Shown here piece by piece: positions 61,944 through 64,000 of a stretch of 64,000 nucleotides of DNA. Made by a program: the position numbers and the translations under genes. Every line of letters begins with the position of its first letter. The first letter of the stretch is position 1. The stretch lies in the NCBI GenBank assembly GCA_025403435.1, contig CM046342.1, positions 18,127,596 through 18,191,595 on the forward strand. The letters run 5' to 3'. The stretch is from Artocarpus heterophyllus (Eukaryota > Streptophyta > Magnoliopsida > Rosales > Moraceae). Below the pieces are notes generated by a model, which was not told the origin of the DNA, did not search any database, and saw only the letters and a list, made by a program, of their open reading frames with translations.

Positions 61944-63556
61944 TGTGTTTTTACGTAAATTTACGAGTTTGTGATCATGCTATATGTATAAATTATGTGA
62001 TCTTGATCTCTTCTATGCTTGAATTTAATTTTATAGAGAGTTGGCACTCTAGGGTTTCTATATAATTTTATGTTGTCATGGATTATATGGTGAATGTTTA
62101 TTAATTAATTATAGTTGATTAAATTATTATTTAATTAATTATTAATTAATTAATTTATACCGGTTATGGTTCCTTAGAGGTTAGAATGTGTATCTAAGTT
62201 TTTCATGTAATTAGATGGCAGACTATCATCTCCGTCTAGGAATTATTATTTAATTTTAAATGTGTAAGAATTTTGTAATTAAATAATCATTCAGAGAAGA
62301 AGGATCTAGAAGTAGATCTAAAAGATAGATGATGGCGCTTTCAAGTATTTCTTGAGTCTCTAATTTTATATTTTTGAATCATTGAAAATAAAATTGATGA
62401 ATTGCATTAAAAATTGTATTTTTTGGAAGGGGTTATTTCTGCTTAATCGGCATGCCAAACCCTCCAGTTCGACAGGCAGGACGTGAGGTTCGACAAGCCA
62501 TCAGCAGGGCAGAAATCAGGTGGCTCTGGCGGCAGGCTGAACTTCTAGTTCAGTAGGCCGATCAATAAAGACCGACAAGCCAATCACCCAGATCGGCTTG
62601 CCGGTAGAGAGTTGGAAATTTTTTTAGAAAGGGTGCAGTTTTCGATGTAGTTTTAATTTTATTTTTGAGACAATTTTGAGAAACATTAAATTTAGATATG
62701 ACCAAAAATATGAAGTATTTGATTCATACGGGATTAAAGACTTGAAGATGGGCATTAATGAAGAAGGATACAACTTAAGGATCCAAGGATGAAGAATCGA
62801 TAATATGTTTCGATTATTCTGTTGTAATCTTTGTTTTCTATTATCTAGGATAGAACCATAATATTACGGTTATAATTATTTTGCTTGTAGCTTTGTTTGT
62901 CTGTATTATAATATGATTTGCCATGTATATTGATATCATGTCATATAGAATAGGGAGTGCCACTCATATTAAAATTATTCATGCATGTTTTTAAAATAAA
63001 ACATTGATTTCAAAAGATTGAGTGGGAGAAGGTTTTCGAAGAAAGGACCTAAGCCCTCCATCATTGGTCCATAGGAAGAACATGGTGGTCCCGACCTCTA
63101 GGAAGGAATTTCTATCATATACCGATTGGATCTCCGAAAGGATAGGGCATTTTAGCATGATTTATGGTTGCACACCCCTAGGTGGTGATTATAAATCGTA
63201 GATAAAATATTGAAACGATGACTATATACTCATGTTAATTTTATTATTAACCTCCCCTAGGAGCTCTATTAATAAAATTAATGGCCAAAGAAACGATTAT
63301 TAATATATGCTAGATCATACGGGTCCTGGATGGCATATATTAATCAGGAAAGGATTCGTGTTCCTAATTGAGTTTGGCATGTCTCCCCTAGGAGCTTGTT
63401 GAATTCTGAGTTAGGAATTATCGTTGTAAGGTTGTGATATTTTCAAGGTTTTGACCCATAAACACATTTGTATGTTTTTTACATAATTGTGTTATCTTAC
63501 TAAATTATGATATGTTTGCTTATGTTTGGTATATGATTCTTTATTGTAGATTAAAA
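61944..63556 (+). other. Leader of element E
   Basis: A 1.6-kb non-coding leader lies between primer-binding site and gag. It includes a GC-rich patch (about 62440-62610) with repeated tcggcttgcc / tcgacaagcc motifs. Further on, ccctaggagct repeats occur (63242-63260 and about 63385-63400). Confidence 0.6.
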
Positions 63557-64000
63557 ATGTCTAAAAATGCTTTATCTTCGATACTTGACAAAAACCTATT
63601 AACCAGAGAGAATTATAATGATTGGAAATGGAACCTGGATATCGTTCTCTCCTTTGAGAAACTGAAATTTATGCTGACAACCCCTTGTCCTCCCGAACCT
63701 ATGGGAGATTCCACTAATGAGCAATTCCAAGTATACGATCGCTGGAAAGATGCAAATGATCAGGCCTGTTGCTATGTTATGGCTAGCATGAATAACATGC
63801 TGCAGGCTCAACATGAAGATTATGAGACTGCAAAGCAGATCTTGGATAATCTTAAAGACATGTTTGGAGGCCAGGCCATAACAAAACGGCAAGGGGCGCT
63901 TCAGAAACTCTTCAACTGTAAACAGAGACCAGGGACGTCTGTAAAGGAGCACATGATGTTGGTCATGGGTTACCTCGCTGAGGCTCAAACCAATGGAGCC
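63557..64000 (+). CDS. Copia gag of element E, N-terminal part (open at window edge)
   Basis: The frame starts with ATG at 63557 and is open for all 148 codons to the last base of the window, without a stop. It encodes MSKNALSSILDKNLLTREN, then DWKWNLDIVLSFEKLKFML and TTPCPPEP. A YDRWKDANDQACCYVMASM stretch follows, then ILDNLKDMFGGQAI and VKEHMMLVMGYLAEAQTNGA. This is the UBN2-type Gag of copia elements, related to but clearly distinct from the Gag of B and D (compare LTRDNFVKWKSKMNIV). The zinc knuckle and pol lie beyond the window. Unlike the other gag genes here it has no defect so far, so element E may be younger. Confidence 0.9.
   Translation, partial: MSKNALSSILDKNLLTRENYNDWKWNLDIVLSFEKLKFMLTTPCPPEPMGDSTNEQFQVYDRWKDANDQACCYVMASMNNMLQAQHEDYETAKQILDNLKDMFGGQAITKRQGALQKLFNCKQRPGTSVKEHMMLVMGYLAEAQTNGA

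Noticed and set aside
63599..63988. 129-codon minus frame at the right edge
   Set aside because: It is the complement of the copia gag that runs open on the plus strand from 63557.

Overview
This is AT-rich plant nuclear DNA. It holds two ordinary, intron-rich eudicot genes, and almost everything else is transposable-element sequence. The Ty1/copia Gag types resemble those common in cucurbits, but that placement is recollection and only weakly supported. I see no bacterial features, CRISPR array, rRNA or tRNA gene.

Gene island (about 22.1-37.8 kb). Two genes lie head to tail on the minus strand. The first is a membrane-anchored prolyl 4-hydroxylase of the Arabidopsis P4H1 type (12 exons, 287 aa, 29081 to 22132). 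The second is the mitochondrial import pore TOM40 (11 exons, 307 aa, 37535 to 31856). Both models have GT-AG introns, closed reading frames and intact key residues, so both look functional. They are unrelated in function: one modifies secretory-pathway proteins in the ER/Golgi, the other imports mitochondrial precursors. Small MITEs sit in their introns and in the gap between them.

Left flank (1-22 kb). Two members of one long-LTR copia family lie on the minus strand. Element A runs off the left edge. Element B, 10464-17248, has lost most of pol and part of its 3' LTR. Around them are tandem repeats (about 190 bp, 602 bp and 236 bp periods), a Tourist-like MITE, a Ty3/gypsy gag relic, a non-autonomous hAT element (18208-19064) and a MULE-type MITE (20638-21177).

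Right flank (37.9-64 kb). A solo LTR of 3.0 kb is nested inside another LTR of the same family, each with a perfect 5-bp target duplication (37918-43706). After a foldback element comes a second copia lineage (element C, minus strand), whose pol is interrupted by a hAT element (45827-46653) and by a full-length member of the first copia family (element D, 46721-56434, target duplication GTATT). Next is a truncated minus-strand LTR, broken in turn by a plus-strand copia element (E). E's LTR, primer-binding site, leader and open gag run off the right edge.

I found no convincing undescribed biological system. The most informative observations are the datable nesting order, a deletion junction carrying templated filler DNA, a 21-bp minisatellite shared by an LTR and a retrotransposon leader, and an open gag frame at the right edge that may belong to a young element.
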